Assembly: GCA_021845805.1 (NCBI GenBank) | Contig: JAJZVD010000004.1 | Coordinates: forward strand, 44,725 to 108,724 | Direction of reading: 5' to 3' | DNA: 64,000 nt | Source of the DNA: Pseudomonadota bacterium | GTDB taxonomy: Bacteria > Pseudomonadota > Alphaproteobacteria > Rhodobacterales > Rhodobacteraceae | Shown here: positions 46,018 to 54,921 of the stretch, in pieces | How positions within the stretch are numbered: position 1 is the stretch's first letter | Layout: every line of letters starts with the position of its first letter | Translations under genes and position numbers: made by a program | Notes under the pieces: generated by a model | What the model was told of the DNA's origin: nothing | Seen by the model: the letters and a program-made list of their open reading frames with translations, nothing else | The model's database searches: none

Positions 46018-46324
46018 CGCGGACCCTCGCGGCGCATCTGCCCTCTTGACTTGTCCACCCTCGCCGCCAGCGTCACGGAACCGTTACGAATCTGCTAATC
46101 CTTTCAGACGGTTGCCGCGGCGCGCAAAATCTTTCCTTTTGTTTCAATAGGTTGCAAAACCGCCTAAAAAGCAGGCAAGACAATGAAGGTCCAAGAAAGC
46201 AAGGCAAATTCGCCGTTGCGGCAAAGTTTCCACCAGACTTATCCACAGATTTGGTGGACATGTTCCCTCTTGCCTCAGTCCCGTTAAGATTGCAGCAACC
46301 GACCGGGAATCAGACGCCCTGCCC
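46018..46324. other. AT-rich intergenic island upstream of uvrC (307 nt)
   Basis: No gene seen. By hand count 46081-46320 is about 50% A+T, against roughly 32% in the flanking genes. It carries a perfect DnaA box, a weaker one (TTGTCCACC at 46051-46059), inverted repeats and two GANTC sites (46088-46092 and near 46307). Minus-strand frames of 62 residues are not credible. Confidence 0.7.
46229..46258. promoter_or_regulatory. DnaA box inside an inverted repeat
   Basis: TTATCCACA at 46239-46247 is the exact DnaA-box consensus. It is enclosed by 7-bp inverted arms TCCACCA (46229-46235) and TGGTGGA (46252-46258). The uvrC start is about 80 nt downstream. Could be a DnaA-controlled promoter or a DnaA-binding locus; too few boxes for a typical origin. 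Confidence 0.6.
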
Positions 46325-48208
46325 ATGCCCACAGACAGCCCCCTTTCCGAGCCCGCCTCCCCCGGCCTTACGGGGTATGCGCTGATCCAGAGCTATCTGA
46401 AAACGCTCGATTCCTCGCCCGGCGTCTACCGGATGCTGAACACCGCGAACGAGGTGCTTTACGTCGGCAAGGCGCGCAACCTGAAGGCGCGGGTGTCGAA
46501 CTATGCCCGCCCCTCGGGGCATTCCGGGCGGATCGCCCGGATGATCCGGGAAACCGCCAGCATGATGTTCCTGACGGTGCGGACCGAGACCGAGGCGCTG
46601 CTGCTGGAGCAGAACCTCATCAAGCAGCTCAAGCCGCGCTACAACGTGCTTCTGCGCGACGACAAGAGCTTCCCCAACATCCTGCTCTCGCGCGAACACC
46701 GCTTCCCCCAGATCAAGAAGCACCGCGGCAAGCGCAGCGAGAAGGGCAGTTATTACGGCCCCTTCGCCAGCGCCGGCGCGGTGAACCGCACGCTGAACCA
46801 GTTGCAGCGGGTGTTCCTGCTGCGCACCTGCACCGATTCGACATTCGAAAGCCGCACCCGGCCGTGCCTTCTGTTCCAGATCAAGCGGTGCAGCGCCCCC
46901 TGCGTGGGCTACATCAGCGAACCCGACTACGATGCCCTGATCGAGGACGCGCAGCGGTTCCTGGAAGGCAAGTCCACCGCCGTGCAAACCCATCTGGCCG
47001 AAGAGATGGCGCAGGCCTCCGCGGCGCTGGAATTCGAGCGCGCCGCGGCCCTGCGCGACCGGATCAAGGCCCTGACCCAGGTGCAAAGCGCGCAGGGCAT
47101 CAACCCGCGCGGGGTGGAAGAGGCCGACGTGATCGCCGTGCACGTCGAGGGCGGGCAGGCCTGCGTGCAGGTCTTCTTCATCCGCGGCCATCAAAGCTGG
47201 GGCAACCGCGATTTCTATCCGCGCACCGGCGCGGGCGCCGAAGAGGCGGAAATCATCGAAGCCTTCCTGGCCCAGTTCTACGATGACAAGGTGCCGCCGC
47301 GGCTGATCCTGCTGTCGCACGGGATCGAGGACGAGGATCTGACGCTGGACCTGCTGGCCGAGCGGGCGGGGCGCCGGGTGGAACTGGCCGTGCCGCAGCG
47401 GGGCGAAAAGGCCGAACTGGTGGAAAACGCGCTGCGCAACGCGCGCGAAAGCCTGGCCCGCAAGATGGCCGAAAGCGCCACGCAGTCGCGGCTGCTGGAC
47501 GGGCTGGCCGAGGCGTTCGACCTGCCGGGGACGCCGAAGCGGATCGAGGTCTACGACAACAGCCACATCATGGGCACCAACGCGGTGGGCGGCATGATCG
47601 TTGCGGGCCCCGACGGCTTCATCAAGAGCCAGTACCGCAAGTTCAACATCAAGGGGACAGAGATCACCCCCGGCGACGACTTCGGCATGATGAAAGAGGT
47701 GCTGACCCGCCGCTTCGAGCGTCTGCTGAAGGAAGACCCCGACCGCACGTCCGAAGCCTGGCCGGACCTGCTGCTGATCGACGGCGGCGCGGGGCAGGTG
47801 TCGGCGGTGCACGAAATCCTTGCGGGCCTCGGCGTGGAAGACGTGCCCATGGTCGGCGTGGCCAAGGGGGTGGACCGCGATCTGGGGAAAGAGGAATTCC
47901 ACCGGATCGGCGAGCGCCCCTTCGCGCTGCCGCACAATTCACCCGTGCTCTACTTCATCCAGCGCCTGCGGGACGAGGCGCACCGCTGGGCGATCGGCGC
48001 GCACCGGCAGAAGCGGGCAAAGGCCGTCAGCGCCACGCCGCTTGACGACATCCCCGGCGTGGGCGCCACCCGCAAACGCGCGCTTCTGGCCCATTTCGGC
48101 AGCGCCAAGGCGGTCAGCCGCGCGGGGCTGGCCGACCTGAAGGCGGTGGACGGGATCTCGGAAACGATGGCGCAGACGATCTACGACTATTTTCACGACC
48201 GGGGCTGA
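46325..48208 (+). CDS. uvrC: Excinuclease ABC subunit C
   Basis: The dual-incision nuclease of nucleotide excision repair. 627 residues. Order of parts: GIY-YIG nuclease (about residues 30-115, [20 protein letters not shown]), UVR motif (about 225-260), RNase-H-like endonuclease domain ([16 protein letters not shown], catalytic Asp) and two helix-hairpin-helix motifs at the C-terminus ([20 protein letters not shown]). ATG at 46325. pgsA and the moa genes lie downstream, an arrangement known in this group. Confidence 0.97.
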   Translation: MPTDSPLSEPASPGLTGYALIQSYLKTLDSSPGVYRMLNTANEVLYVGKARNLKARVSNYARPSGHSGRIARMIRETASMMFLTVRTETEALLLEQNLIKQLKPRYNVLLRDDKSFPNILLSREHRFPQIKKHRGKRSEKGSYYGPFASAGAVNRTLNQLQRVFLLRTCTDSTFESRTRPCLLFQIKRCSAPCVGYISEPDYDALIEDAQRFLEGKSTAVQTHLAEEMAQASAALEFERAAALRDRIKALTQVQSAQGINPRGVEEADVIAVHVEGGQACVQVFFIRGHQSWGNRDFYPRTGAGAEEAEIIEAFLAQFYDDKVPPRLILLSHGIEDEDLTLDLLAERAGRRVELAVPQRGEKAELVENALRNARESLARKMAESATQSRLLDGLAEAFDLPGTPKRIEVYDNSHIMGTNAVGGMIVAGPDGFIKSQYRKFNIKGTEITPGDDFGMMKEVLTRRFERLLKEDPDRTSEAWPDLLLIDGGAGQVSAVHEILAGLGVEDVPMVGVAKGVDRDLGKEEFHRIGERPFALPHNSPVLYFIQRLRDEAHRWAIGAHRQKRAKAVSATPLDDIPGVGATRKRALLAHFGSAKAVSRAGLADLKAVDGISETMAQTIYDYFHDRG

Positions 48209-48274
48209 GCTTTTCACGCCTGCGCGAACCCGGGCCCGGCGGACTTCCGCCGCCCGGTCGGCCGGCGCATATTC

Positions 48275-48299
48275 GCGGCGCAACCCTGTTTTGCGCCGC
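48275..48299. repeat. Inverted repeat between uvrC and the next gene
   Basis: Perfect 9-bp arms GCGGCGCAA (48275-48283) and TTGCGCCGC (48291-48299) with a 7-nt loop, 26 nt before the start at 48325. It could end uvrC transcription or structure the leader of the next gene. No U tract is seen. Confidence 0.45.
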
Positions 48300-48324
48300 A
48301 GCGGCGCCCGATGAGGAGAGCATC

Positions 48325-48687
48325 ATGAGCCGTTTCCTGCCTGTCCTGGCGCTGCTGGTCGCCCCGGCTGCCGCCTTCGCCTCTGGCAATGCGCTGACCA
48401 TTCCGGTCGCCACGCTTGCCGGGCATCCCGCCGACTATGTGGGCAAGCATGTCGTCACCGAAGGCTATCTGATCGACCGGGCCGCCGGGCGCGCCATGCT
48501 GGGCGCGACCAATTCCGGCGTGGTCGAGGCCGACACGGTGATGCTGACCGGCCCGCAGACCCAGCGGCTGAACTATTTCGACCGCTTCCGCGTGACCGGT
48601 GTGGTCGAGGCCGCGCCCGACACCCAGGCCAACGGCAGCAACTACCTGCTGCACCTCAGCGCCCCGCCGGAAAAGCTGGGGCAATGA
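48325..48687 (+). CDS. Small exported protein, possible OB-fold, unknown function
   Basis: A 120-residue protein with a signal peptide (MSRFLPVLALLVAPAAAFA) and about 100 mature residues. The body (YVGKHVVTEGYLIDRAAGRA, then an alternating beta pattern ending near GSNYLLHLS) suggests a small beta barrel of the OB type, as found in exported bacterial OB-fold proteins. No named family is recognised. RBS GAGGAGAG upstream of the ATG at 48325. Confidence 0.75.
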   Translation: MSRFLPVLALLVAPAAAFASGNALTIPVATLAGHPADYVGKHVVTEGYLIDRAAGRAMLGATNSGVVEADTVMLTGPQTQRLNYFDRFRVTGVVEAAPDTQANGSNYLLHLSAPPEKLGQ

Positions 48688-48801
48688 TCCGACGGCCTCG
48701 CGGCGCCTCGCGGCGGGGCCCGCTTCACATCCCCGCGTCATGCGCGCAGCTACGGCGAAACCGCTTTTCCGAGGCCCCCGGTATGCGGTAGACCTGCCCG
48801 C

Positions 48802-49407
48802 ATGAGATGGTGGATCCCCAATACGCTGACCGTCCTGCGGCTGCTTGCAGCCCCGCTTGTGCCGGTCATGTTCCTGTACTTCCATCGCCCGGCGGCGGAC
48901 TGGTTCGCGCTGGGGCTCTTCGTCATTGCCTCGCTGACGGACTGGATCGACGGCTACCTGGCCCGGCTCTGGGGGCAGGAATCGAAGTTCGGCGCCATGC
49001 TGGACCCGATCGCGGACAAGGCGATGGTCATCATCGCGCTGGTGGTCATCACCGGCTATTCGGGGATGAACCCCTGGCTGATCCTGCCGGTCACGATCAT
49101 CCTGTTCCGCGAGGTGTTCGTCTCGGGCCTGCGCGAGTTTCTGGGGCACAAGGCCGGGCTTCTGAAGGTGACGAAGCTGGCAAAGTGGAAGACCACCGCG
49201 CAGATGCTGGCCATCGCCGAGCTTTTTCTCGGCACCGGGCTGGGCTATGTCGAGGATCGCGGGTTGCAGGCCAAACACTGGTCGGCCACCTCGGCAACCC
49301 AGGTCGGGCTGGTCCTGATCTGGATCGCGGCGGTTCTGACCTTTGCGACCGGGCTCGATTACTTTCTCAAGGCGCTGCCCTTCCTGCGCAGCGAGGTGAA
49401 GAAATGA
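48802..49407 (+). CDS. pgsA: CDP-diacylglycerol-glycerol-3-phosphate 3-phosphatidyltransferase
   Basis: Committed step of phosphatidylglycerol synthesis at the inner membrane. 201 residues, about five membrane segments. The CDP-alcohol phosphotransferase motif is intact: DWIDGYLARLWGQESKFGAM followed by LDPIADK, holding the four metal-binding Asp. Its stop overlaps moaD (ATGA at 49404-49407), so it heads the pgsA-moaD-moaE unit. Confidence 0.96.
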   Translation: MRWWIPNTLTVLRLLAAPLVPVMFLYFHRPAADWFALGLFVIASLTDWIDGYLARLWGQESKFGAMLDPIADKAMVIIALVVITGYSGMNPWLILPVTIILFREVFVSGLREFLGHKAGLLKVTKLAKWKTTAQMLAIAELFLGTGLGYVEDRGLQAKHWSATSATQVGLVLIWIAAVLTFATGLDYFLKALPFLRSEVKK

Positions 49408-49652
49408 TCGACGTGCTGTATTTCGCCTGGGTGCGCGAACGCATCGGGTTGCCGAAGGAACGGCTGGACACCGGCGCCGCCACCGTCGCCGATCTGGTCA
49501 GCGAGTTGCGCGCCCGCGAAGAGCGGTACGAGGCTGCCTTTGCCGATCTCTCGGCGCTGCGGGTGGCGGTGGACCAGCAACTGACCACCTTCGACGCTCC
49601 CCTGGCCGGCGCGCGCGAGGTTGCCTTCTTCCCGCCCATGACGGGGGGCTGA
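49404..49652 (+). CDS. moaD: Molybdopterin synthase sulfur carrier subunit
   Basis: An 82-residue ubiquitin-fold protein that carries the thiocarboxylate used to build molybdopterin. It ends in the required Gly-Gly (MTGG). Overlaps the pgsA stop by 4 nt and is followed 1 nt later by moaE, its enzymatic partner. Confidence 0.95.
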   Translation: MIDVLYFAWVRERIGLPKERLDTGAATVADLVSELRAREERYEAAFADLSALRVAVDQQLTTFDAPLAGAREVAFFPPMTGG

Positions 49653-49653
49653 G

Positions 49654-50097
49654 ATGGCGGTGCGCGTCGAGGCCGCCGCCTTCGACCCGGGCGCCGAGCT
49701 TTCGGCCTTCGCCCGCGGGCGCACCGACATCGGCGCCATCGTGACCTTTACCGGCATCGTGCGCGACGACGGCGGGCTGCGGCGGCTGGAGATCGAGCAT
49801 TATCCCGGCATGACAGAACGCGCCATCGCGGCGATCGAGGCCGAGGCCGTCGCCCGCTGGAACCTGCATGACAGCCTGGTGATCCATCGCTTCGGGGCGC
49901 TCGCACCGGGGGCGCCGATCATGATGGTGGCCACCGCCGCGCCGCATCGGGGCGATGCGTTCGCGGCAGCGGAATTCCTGATGGACTATCTGAAATCCCG
50001 CGCCCCCTTCTGGAAGCGCGAGGTGACCGGCAGCGGCGCGGCCTGGGTCGCCGCCAAGGAGGCCGATGAAGACGCGCTCGGCCGCTGGCAGGACTGA
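49654..50097 (+). CDS. moaE: Molybdopterin synthase catalytic subunit
   Basis: Large subunit of molybdopterin synthase, 147 residues. DIGAIVTFTGIVRDDGG, LEIEHYPGMTERAI and the catalytic/binding Lys residues in YLKSRAPFWKRE are visible. Coupled to moaD. moaB, another gene of this pathway, is at 61.6 kb. Confidence 0.96.
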   Translation: MAVRVEAAAFDPGAELSAFARGRTDIGAIVTFTGIVRDDGGLRRLEIEHYPGMTERAIAAIEAEAVARWNLHDSLVIHRFGALAPGAPIMMVATAAPHRGDAFAAAEFLMDYLKSRAPFWKREVTGSGAAWVAAKEADEDALGRWQD

Positions 50098-50152
50098 AGG
50101 CGCGGTTCCCGCGCGGGGCCCCTTATCAACTAAGCGTGATGAGAAGGGCTCG

Positions 50153-50166
50153 ATGATATAAATCAA
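50153..50166 (+). promoter_or_regulatory. FNR/FnrL-type box upstream of cytochrome c
   Basis: ATGAT-ATAA-ATCAA matches the TTGAT-N4-ATCAA FNR consensus at nine of ten defined bases. It lies 76 nt before the cytochrome start, suitable for FnrL control in response to low oxygen. No other equally good box was found in the window. Confidence 0.65.
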
Positions 50167-50241
50167 GGTCGCGCGCCGCTGCCCGGCGCATCCCTCTCCT
50201 CACCGCGCCAGATCGGCGCGGGCGAAGGAAAGGAAACCACC

Positions 50242-50631
50242 ATGTCCCTGATGTTCCCCCTGCTGCGCCGCGCTGCGCTGGCCTCCGGCGCACTCGCCCT
50301 GATGGCGGGCGCAGCGTTTGCCGCGGGCACCCCCGGCACGGCCGATCCGGTGATGGGCCAACAGCTCTTCCGCAGCCACTGCGCCGTCTGCCACAAGGCC
50401 GACGCCTCGGGTGGCGTGAAACTGGGCGATGCCACCTCGGCCGACTTGCAGGCCCCCGAGCTGGAAAGCCAGTACAAGGAAACCGATGCGCTGATCCTGC
50501 GTGCCATGCTGGACGGCAAGGACGAGGATGGCGAGGACCTGGCCAAGATCATGCCGCGCTGGCGGGGAAAGATCACCGATGCGCAGGCCGCAGACATCCT
50601 TGCCTATCTGAAGACCGTCACCGCCCATTGA
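50242..50631 (+). CDS. Class I c-type cytochrome
   Basis: A 129-residue periplasmic cytochrome c with signal peptide (MSLMFPLLRRAALASGALAL to AFA). Haem is bound by CAVCH (FRSHCAVCHKAD); the distal Met is in KIMPRW. Small single-haem type, similar to soluble c-type cytochromes or c-domain proteins. An FNR-type box precedes it, so expression is likely oxygen-dependent. It is monocistronic: moaE ends 144 nt before it. Confidence 0.92.
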   Translation: MSLMFPLLRRAALASGALALMAGAAFAAGTPGTADPVMGQQLFRSHCAVCHKADASGGVKLGDATSADLQAPELESQYKETDALILRAMLDGKDEDGEDLAKIMPRWRGKITDAQAADILAYLKTVTAH

Positions 50632-50716
50632 CCCGGCTGGCCCCGGAACCGGCCTCTGGGATGGGCCGGTGCCGAGGCGATCCCGATCCGCCGCTGCCGG
50701 GCAGGCAGCCCCCTGT

Positions 50717-51046
50717 TCAGCGTTCCTCGTTCATCCGCTCGATGTAGCCGCGCAGGTCGTCGGCTTCGCGCCGGGCATCGCGGAGGCCGTCCATCGCCGC
50801 GCGCAGTTCGGCTTCGGTCTGGTGCACCTGGTTGGTCAGTTCGGCCTCGCGATCCTGGATGTAGATCAGCGCCTGGTCGCGGGTCTCTTCGGCATCGTGC
50901 AGGGCCTGGGCCATCCGGTCCAGTTCACCCATGTCCGCCTGGCTGACGCGGGTCAGACGGTGCAGAAGCCAGTAGGCGAACCAGCCCAGCGCGAAGGCCA
51001 CGAACAGAAGCGTGGCCGTCACGGCTATGAATTCGGTCCGGTTCAT
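50717..51046 (-). CDS. Membrane-anchored coiled-coil protein
   Basis: A 109-residue protein with one N-terminal membrane helix (FIAVTATLLFVAFALGWFAY) followed by a charged helix from about residue 40 to the end, rich in Glu, Asp, Arg and Ala with heptad-like spacing (AEAELRAAMDGLRDARREAD-like). Such short anchored coiled coils often scaffold envelope proteins; no family recognised. It starts 12 nt downstream of the BON/OmpA gene on the same strand, so they may be cotranscribed. Confidence 0.78.
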   Translation of the reverse strand: MNRTEFIAVTATLLFVAFALGWFAYWLLHRLTRVSQADMGELDRMAQALHDAEETRDQALIYIQDREAELTNQVHQTEAELRAAMDGLRDARREADDLRGYIERMNEER

Positions 51047-51058
51047 CGCATCTCCCCC

Positions 51059-53104
51059 TCAGTGGCCGGCTGGCCGCGGCTTTGGTTCCACCGTCGGTGC
51101 GTCGGTCGGGCCCGGATCGGAATCGCCTGCCCCATTGGGATCGGCCGCGGGGGCATCGCCGGCGTCGGTCGGCCCGTTCGCATCGGTCTGCGCCCCCGGA
51201 TCATCCGGCTGGGCGCCCGTCGCCTGGTCGGGCGGCGCATCGCCGGGGGCCGCCGCATCGGGTGCCGCGGCCGGGGCCTGCCCCGCATCCGGCGAGGCTG
51301 ACTGCAGCGTGATCTCGATCCGCCGGTTCGCCTCGCGCCCGGCGTCGGTGGTGTTGTCTGCGATCGGATGGGCCTCGCCATAGCCGCGTGCCATAAGGTT
51401 CGACACCAGCACCCGCCGGTCGGCCAGCGCCTGCAACACCGCCTGCGCGCGCGCCTGGCTGAGCGTGAGGTTCATCTCGGCCCGGCCCTGGCTGTCGGTG
51501 TAGCCCGCGATTTCCATCTTCGCATCGGGGCACTTGCGCAGGATGTCGGACACCGCGTCAAGCGTCTGGCCCGAATCCGGCGTGAACGCATCGGACCCCG
51601 GCTGGAAGCTGATCTTGTGCGCCGCCAGGGCCGCCTGCACCTGCGCCACGCACTCTTGCGGGGTGGGCATCCCGGCCTTGGGGTCGTATTTCTTGTCGTA
51701 GGTGACCTTGATCGCGAACTGTTGCCCCTGCCCCAGCCGCCCCGACAGGATGCGCGAGATCTGGTCCTGCGCATCCGGCGCGCCGGTGGTGCCGGTGATC
51801 GTCACCAGATCCGGCTGCACCAGCAGCGTGCCGTCATGCAGCACCGACAGCGCCTCGAGCCCCGCCAGAACCCGGACGGGCCAGCCATCGGGCAGTTGCC
51901 CATCGGTGCGCGTGGCGGTCAGCACCTTGTCGGCGCCGAAGCGGGCGCGGGCAAAGCTGTCGACCGCCGCACGCATCCGGTCGTCGCTGAGCCGCCCGCG
52001 CAGCGTCACCTGCCCGTCGCCCCCCAAGGCCGCGGTGAATTCCACCGGGCCTTCGGCGGTCTGCGCCTTCGGCGGATGCGTCAGCGTGGCCGACAGCGAG
52101 AACACGTCGGGCAGCCGCGCACCCAGTTCGCCCGCCACCTTGTCATAGGTCGCCTGGGGCGTCCCGTCCGCGGCGATCAGCGAGACATCGGCATCCGAGA
52201 AGGTGATCGAGCCCTTGCCCATCTCTTTCAGCGCCGCGATCCCCAGCACCGCCGCATCGGCCCAGTGCGGGGTCGGAACCCCCATGCCAACAGTGCAACT
52301 GACCTTGCCCTGCACCCCCGCCGCGACACCCGCCGCGATGATCTGGTCGCGCGCCTTCTCGGTATCGGCCGAGCAGGCATCGAACCGCGCGCCGCCATCG
52401 TCGATCACGAAGCGCAGGGTGAAGGGTGTGATCACCGGCCGTGGCGCGGAAATCGCAACCTCGACCGTCAGCCCGTTCGGCGCGGCCCGCGAAAGATCGG
52501 TCTCGTACCGGTGCTGCTGGGTCTCGCTGTCGGCGATGCCGGTCACCCGTACCCGGTCGGCAGAGATCGAGATCTTGGAGTGCGGCAGTTCCTTCAGCGC
52601 GGCGAGCCCGAAATCGACCGCCCGCGCCCAGCCCTCGGGCGCCGGGGAATCGGCGGTTTCCAGAAGATCCGCCACCCCGCCCGGCTTCGTCAGGTCGCCC
52701 GCGCGCTTGGCGATGTCGTCGCGGGCGGCCGCCCCCGGCACCAGCCCGATCAGCGAGATCCCGTCATCGTTGCGCAAGAGTTCTACCGAGAAGCGCGGCG
52801 GCGGGATGTCCTGCGCGGGCTGCGTCTGCATCATGTCATGCACGCGGGTCGCATCCACCGCCGCTTCCACGATCGACAGCACCCGGAACCGCGCCGCCTC
52901 GTTCGGCGCCGTGCCCGACAGCTCGATCCTCAGCCCGTCGGTGTGCACCTGAACCCAGTCGTAGCCGTCCAGCGACAGTTCGTGCGACACGATCTGCCGG
53001 GTCCGACGCTCGACCCCATCCGCCATCCAGACGGCCCCCGCAGAGCTGAGGATACCGGCAACGGCGAAGGCGCCAAGCGCGATCAGGGTCTTGGGAAAGC
53101 GCAT
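51059..53104 (-). CDS. Multi-BON, OmpA-domain periplasmic protein
   Basis: A 681-residue exported protein with an N-terminal signal anchor (MRFPKTLIALGAFAVAGILS). About six BON-like alpha/beta modules follow (for example DGLRIELSGTAPNEAARFRV, DRVRVTGIADSETQQHRYE, QVTLRGRLSDDRMRAAVDSF, DLVTITGTTGAPDAQDQISR), which in other proteins bind membranes. Residues about 480-610 are an OmpA peptidoglycan-binding domain with NLTLSQARAQAVLQALADRR and REANRRIEITLQ. The last 65 residues are almost only Pro, Ala, Asp, Gly and Thr. The ATG at 53104 begins the signal sequence. Role probably envelope integrity. Confidence 0.87.
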   Translation of the reverse strand: MRFPKTLIALGAFAVAGILSSAGAVWMADGVERRTRQIVSHELSLDGYDWVQVHTDGLRIELSGTAPNEAARFRVLSIVEAAVDATRVHDMMQTQPAQDIPPPRFSVELLRNDDGISLIGLVPGAAARDDIAKRAGDLTKPGGVADLLETADSPAPEGWARAVDFGLAALKELPHSKISISADRVRVTGIADSETQQHRYETDLSRAAPNGLTVEVAISAPRPVITPFTLRFVIDDGGARFDACSADTEKARDQIIAAGVAAGVQGKVSCTVGMGVPTPHWADAAVLGIAALKEMGKGSITFSDADVSLIAADGTPQATYDKVAGELGARLPDVFSLSATLTHPPKAQTAEGPVEFTAALGGDGQVTLRGRLSDDRMRAAVDSFARARFGADKVLTATRTDGQLPDGWPVRVLAGLEALSVLHDGTLLVQPDLVTITGTTGAPDAQDQISRILSGRLGQGQQFAIKVTYDKKYDPKAGMPTPQECVAQVQAALAAHKISFQPGSDAFTPDSGQTLDAVSDILRKCPDAKMEIAGYTDSQGRAEMNLTLSQARAQAVLQALADRRVLVSNLMARGYGEAHPIADNTTDAGREANRRIEITLQSASPDAGQAPAAAPDAAAPGDAPPDQATGAQPDDPGAQTDANGPTDAGDAPAADPNGAGDSDPGPTDAPTVEPKPRPAGH

Positions 53105-53205
53105 GGGCCTTTCTGAGTCTCCGGCAGTCGTTCCCATTGCTTAAGCGGCATGGGTGGGCCGTTCAACCAACCTTCCGGCAGGCGGCAAGAAACAGCCCAC
53201 GCCGA

Positions 53206-54177
53206 TCAGACCAGCGCCGCCAGCGCGAAGAGGATCGCGGGGATCAGCCCCGCCTCGCGGTTGGCGCGGAACAGCGTCAGGCAGCCCGCCGGGTTGTCGA
53301 TGTCCAGCCGCGCCAACTGCCAGGTCAGGTGCCAGCCCAGCCCCCAGGCCCCGCCCAGCGACAGCGCCATGGCCAGCGCCGACACCCGCGGCGTCAGGGC
53401 GGTGATGATCGCAAGGCTCATCACCAGCACGGTGACCACCGCAAAGGCCCTGAGCCAGTGCACCGTATCGGCCCCAAAGAGACGCGCGGTGGATTTCACG
53501 CCGATCAGCGCATCGTCTTCCTTGTCCTGATGCGCATAGATCGTGTCGTAGAACAGCGTCCAGGAAATGCCCGCGACGTAGAGCAGCAGCGACGGCCCGC
53601 CGACATGGCCGGTATGCGCCGCCCAGGCCAACAGCGCGCCCCAGTTGAACGCCAGCCCCAGAAACACCTGCGGCCACCAGGTGAACCGCTTGGCAAAGGG
53701 GTAGACCGCCACCAGCAGAAGCGATCCGACCCCCAGACCGATCGCCGCCCCGTTCAGCGTCAGCAGCAGAACGAAGGCCAGCACCGCCTGCGCCAGCATC
53801 CAGCCCGCGGCCTGTTTCACCGTGACCTGCCCCGAGGGGATCGGCCGCGACCGGGTGCGCGCCACGGCGGCGTCAAAGTCGCGGTCGGTGATGTCGTTCC
53901 AGGTGCAGCCCGCCCCCCGCATCAGCCAGGCGCCGGCGGCGCAGGCCACCGCGATCCACAGGTCGCGCCAGCCCGCCCGCGCCGGATCGGCGGCGGCGGC
54001 CAGCCCCACGCCCCACCAGCAGGGCAGCAACAGAAGCCAGGTGCCGATCGGCCGGTCCGCCCGGCTGAGCCGCAGGTAGGGCCGCGCCCAGTCGGGCGCC
54101 AGCGTATCCACCCAGTTGCCCCGCACCGCATCGGCGACCTGTCCCGCCGGCTCTGGAATTCGCTGGGGCTCGGGCAT
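53206..54177 (-). CDS. ubiA: 4-hydroxybenzoate polyprenyltransferase
   Basis: Attaches the polyprenyl chain to 4-hydroxybenzoate in ubiquinone synthesis. 323 residues, eight or nine membrane segments. The Asp-rich site CTWNDITDRDFDAAVARTRS and the second motif YDTIYAHQDKEDD are intact. Start ATG at 54177; the frame is open a further 420 nt but is shared with rsmE in the other direction. Start codons of ubiA and rsmE are only 12 nt apart and divergent. Confidence 0.95.
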   Translation of the reverse strand: MPEPQRIPEPAGQVADAVRGNWVDTLAPDWARPYLRLSRADRPIGTWLLLLPCWWGVGLAAAADPARAGWRDLWIAVACAAGAWLMRGAGCTWNDITDRDFDAAVARTRSRPIPSGQVTVKQAAGWMLAQAVLAFVLLLTLNGAAIGLGVGSLLLVAVYPFAKRFTWWPQVFLGLAFNWGALLAWAAHTGHVGGPSLLLYVAGISWTLFYDTIYAHQDKEDDALIGVKSTARLFGADTVHWLRAFAVVTVLVMSLAIITALTPRVSALAMALSLGGAWGLGWHLTWQLARLDIDNPAGCLTLFRANREAGLIPAILFALAALV

Positions 54178-54189
54178 AAGGTCCGCCTC

Positions 54190-54918
54190 ATGTCGGGAAC
54201 GAAGATCAGGCTCTTTGTAGAGCACCCGCTGGGGCCGGGGCAATCGGTTCCGCTGAACGCGGATCAGGCGCATTATCTCTTTGGTGTGATGCGGCTTGGC
54301 CCGGGCGCGGGCGTCGCGCTGTTCAACGGCCGCGATGGCGAATGGCGCGCCGAGGTGGCCGCGGCGGGCAAGCGCGGTGGCACGCTGACCTGCCGCGACC
54401 AGACCCGCCCGCTGCTGCCGCCGCCTGACCTGTGGCTGCTGTTCGCGCCGATCAAGAAGGCGCGCACCGATTTCATTGTGGAAAAGGCCGCCGAACTGGG
54501 CGCCGCCCGCATCCTGCCGGTCCAGACCGACTTCACCAACAGCGAACGCATCGCCCGCGACCGCTTGCAGGCCCATGCCATCGAGGCGGCCGAGCAATGC
54601 GGCGGCACCTCTGTGCCCGAGGTGGCCGCGCTTCAGCCGCTGTCGCGCCTGCTGGCCGCCTGGCCCGAAGGCCGCCGCCTGCTCTGGGCGGACGAGGCGC
54701 GGGTCGGCCCGGCCCAGACGCTGGCCCCCTTGCCACGCGGCCCCTGGGCCATCCTGATCGGCCCCGAGGGCGGCTTTTCCGAGCCCGAGCGCACCCGCCT
54801 GCGCGCGCTGCCCTTCGTTACCCCGGTCAGCCTGGGCCCCCGCATCCTGCGCGCCGATACCGCCGCCGTGGCCGCGCTAACGCTCTGGCAGGCCAGCCTT
54901 GGCGACTGGGCGGGCTGA
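54190..54918 (+). CDS. rsmE: 16S rRNA (uracil(1498)-N3)-methyltransferase
   Basis: SPOUT-class methyltransferase that modifies U1498 of 16S rRNA. 242 residues: N-terminal PUA-like part (RLFVEHPLGPGQSVPLNADQ) and the SPOUT domain with GPEGGFSEPE and LGPRILRADTA, the knot that binds SAM. ATG at 54190, divergent from ubiA. A small membrane protein follows 3 nt downstream. Confidence 0.95.
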   Translation: MSGTKIRLFVEHPLGPGQSVPLNADQAHYLFGVMRLGPGAGVALFNGRDGEWRAEVAAAGKRGGTLTCRDQTRPLLPPPDLWLLFAPIKKARTDFIVEKAAELGAARILPVQTDFTNSERIARDRLQAHAIEAAEQCGGTSVPEVAALQPLSRLLAAWPEGRRLLWADEARVGPAQTLAPLPRGPWAILIGPEGGFSEPERTRLRALPFVTPVSLGPRILRADTAAVAALTLWQASLGDWAG

Positions 54919-54921
54919 GCG

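Noticed and set aside
46018..46324. Chromosomal replication origin
   Set aside because: One perfect and one weak DnaA box are too few, and none of the usual origin neighbours (hemE, dnaA, parAB, gidA) is near.
46073..46332. Two 62-residue minus-strand ORFs in the AT-rich island
   Set aside because: No RBS, no similarity, and they cover the DnaA box and repeats; more likely chance frames.
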